This document shows, piece by piece, positions 63,313 through 64,000 of a stretch of DNA of 64,000 nt. The first letter of the stretch is position 1. The number at the start of each line of letters is the position of its first letter. The position numbers and the translations under genes were made by a program. Origin of the DNA: Actinomadura luzonensis (GTDB lineage Bacteria; Actinomycetota; Actinomycetes; Streptosporangiales; Streptosporangiaceae); NCBI RefSeq assembly GCF_022664455.2, contig NZ_JAKRKC020000002.1:1922001-1986000 (forward strand). The letters are read 5' to 3'. The notes under the pieces were generated by a model, which saw nothing but the letters and a program-made list of their open reading frames with translations, ran no database searches and was not told the origin of the DNA.

Positions 63313-64000
63313 ATGCCGCCGCACATCGCCGTCGTCACCGACTCGACCGCGTCGCTGGGCGGGGTGGTGGCGGGGGTCACGGTGGTCCCGATCACGGTCA
63401 TCGTCAACGGCACCCCGTACGACGACCCCACCCCCTCCACCCCGTCGGCCTCCTTGCCCGCCCTCGATCCAGCCGACGAGGACACCTCCACCTCCCGCCC
63501 TTCCCCGGCCCGCTTCGCCGCCTGCTACGCCGCCCTCGCCGAGTCCGGTGCCACGGCCGTCGTCTCCGTCCACCTGTCGGCGGAGATGTCCGGCACCGTC
63601 GACTCCGCCCGCGCCGCGGCCCGCGACGCCCCCATCCCCGTCGAGGTGATCGACAGCCGCTCCATCGCGATGGGCCTCGGCTACCCGGTCCTCGCCGCCG
63701 CCCGCGCGGCCGCCTCCGGCGCTCCCTTAGCAGAGGTGGCGTCGGCCGCCCGTCACTCCGCCGCGTCCACCACGACGTACTTCTACGTCGACACCCTGGA
63801 CAACCTGCGCCGCAGCGGCCGCATAGGCGCCGCCGCCCATCTCTTCGGCTCCGCCCTCATGATCAAGCCTCTGCTCCACATAGTGGACGGCCGGATCTCC
63901 CTCCTCGAAAAGGTCCGCACCGCCGCCCGCGCGATCGCCCGCCTGGAGGACCTGGCGGTGGAAGCCGCCGGCCACGCTCCCGTGAACGTCGCGGTCCAGC
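63313..64000 (+). CDS. DegV family protein (3' end outside the window)
   Basis: The first 229 codons of a DegV fatty-acid-binding protein: MPPHIAVVTDSTASLGG, the fatty-acid head-group Ser in VSVHLSAEMSGTVDSA, and VIDSRSIAMGLGYPV, YVDTLDNLRRSGRIG and IKPLLHIVDGRI. DegV proteins present fatty acids to kinases (FakB type). It follows hutI after 14 bp in the same direction. Confidence 0.93.
   Translation, partial: MPPHIAVVTDSTASLGGVVAGVTVVPITVIVNGTPYDDPTPSTPSASLPALDPADEDTSTSRPSPARFAACYAALAESGATAVVSVHLSAEMSGTVDSARAAARDAPIPVEVIDSRSIAMGLGYPVLAAARAAASGAPLAEVASAARHSAASTTTYFYVDTLDNLRRSGRIGAAAHLFGSALMIKPLLHIVDGRISLLEKVRTAARAIARLEDLAVEAAGHAPVNVAVQ

Overview
The window is about 70% G+C and reads as the chromosome of a filamentous actinobacterium. 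The gene order recA-recX-rny ... gluABCD-miaB ... dapF-miaA ... hflX is the conserved actinobacterial block that Mycobacterium and Streptomyces also carry. The DUF3046 gene before recA, the SCO6745-family gene, DUF2277, GTG/TTG starts and LamG/DNRLRE secreted proteins all fit the Streptosporangiales (Nonomuraea-like). The genus is inferred.

Layout. 1-6336: remains of an ABC transporter gene, a large Lhr-type helicase and a divergent VOC protein. 6337-13313: a small basic protein, DUF3046, recA behind an SOS box, a recX with a very long disordered N-terminal extension, and RNase Y. 13366-21904: an S9 peptidase, a second glutamate-type binding lipoprotein, a small secreted protein, the gluABCD importer and divergent miaB. 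22139-29232: an island of lower-G+C, strain-specific-looking genes. It holds a 1912-residue secreted LamG/DNRLRE/FN3 protein, a small downstream partner of unknown function, and a lipoprotein HNH nuclease.

29265-37337: a methylamine operon read leftward (dimethylglycine/sarcosine dehydrogenase-like flavoprotein, soxB, soxD, and a soxA carrying soxG sequence at its C-terminus) with a divergent TrmB/LuxR-type regulator. It would carry dimethylglycine or sarcosine to glycine plus a folate-bound one-carbon unit. 37361-45050: an SDR oxidoreductase, a large helical-repeat protein, an SCO6745-family protein, dapF, miaA, a methylguanine-DNA methyltransferase, RNase Z and an Rv2728c-like protein. 45105-47147: a PEP mutase/isocitrate lyase-family gene, 294 bp of which is repeated perfectly 767 bp away inside a chimeric reading frame.

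47198-49990: a PepSY protein, a two-component system and a small exported protein. 50041-59136: a metzincin-like zinc protease, DUF2277, and a tightly packed operon aceB-glcD-glcE-glcF-iclR-iclR, which would oxidise glycolate to glyoxylate and condense it with acetyl-CoA to malate. 59285-64000: a DUF4097-like lipoprotein, hflX, a 500-bp non-coding stretch with hairpins, a likely coupled 32-codon leader ORF, hutI (histidine degradation) and a degV gene cut by the window edge.

The signals least explained by standard annotation are the 294-bp perfect duplication and its chimeric ORF, the LamG protein with its low-G+C tail, the SoxA-SoxG fusion, a very strong G-quadruplex motif after recX, the hutI leader ORF, and the repeat-filled RecX extension. 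I saw no CRISPR array, rRNA, tRNA, insertion sequence or prophage.
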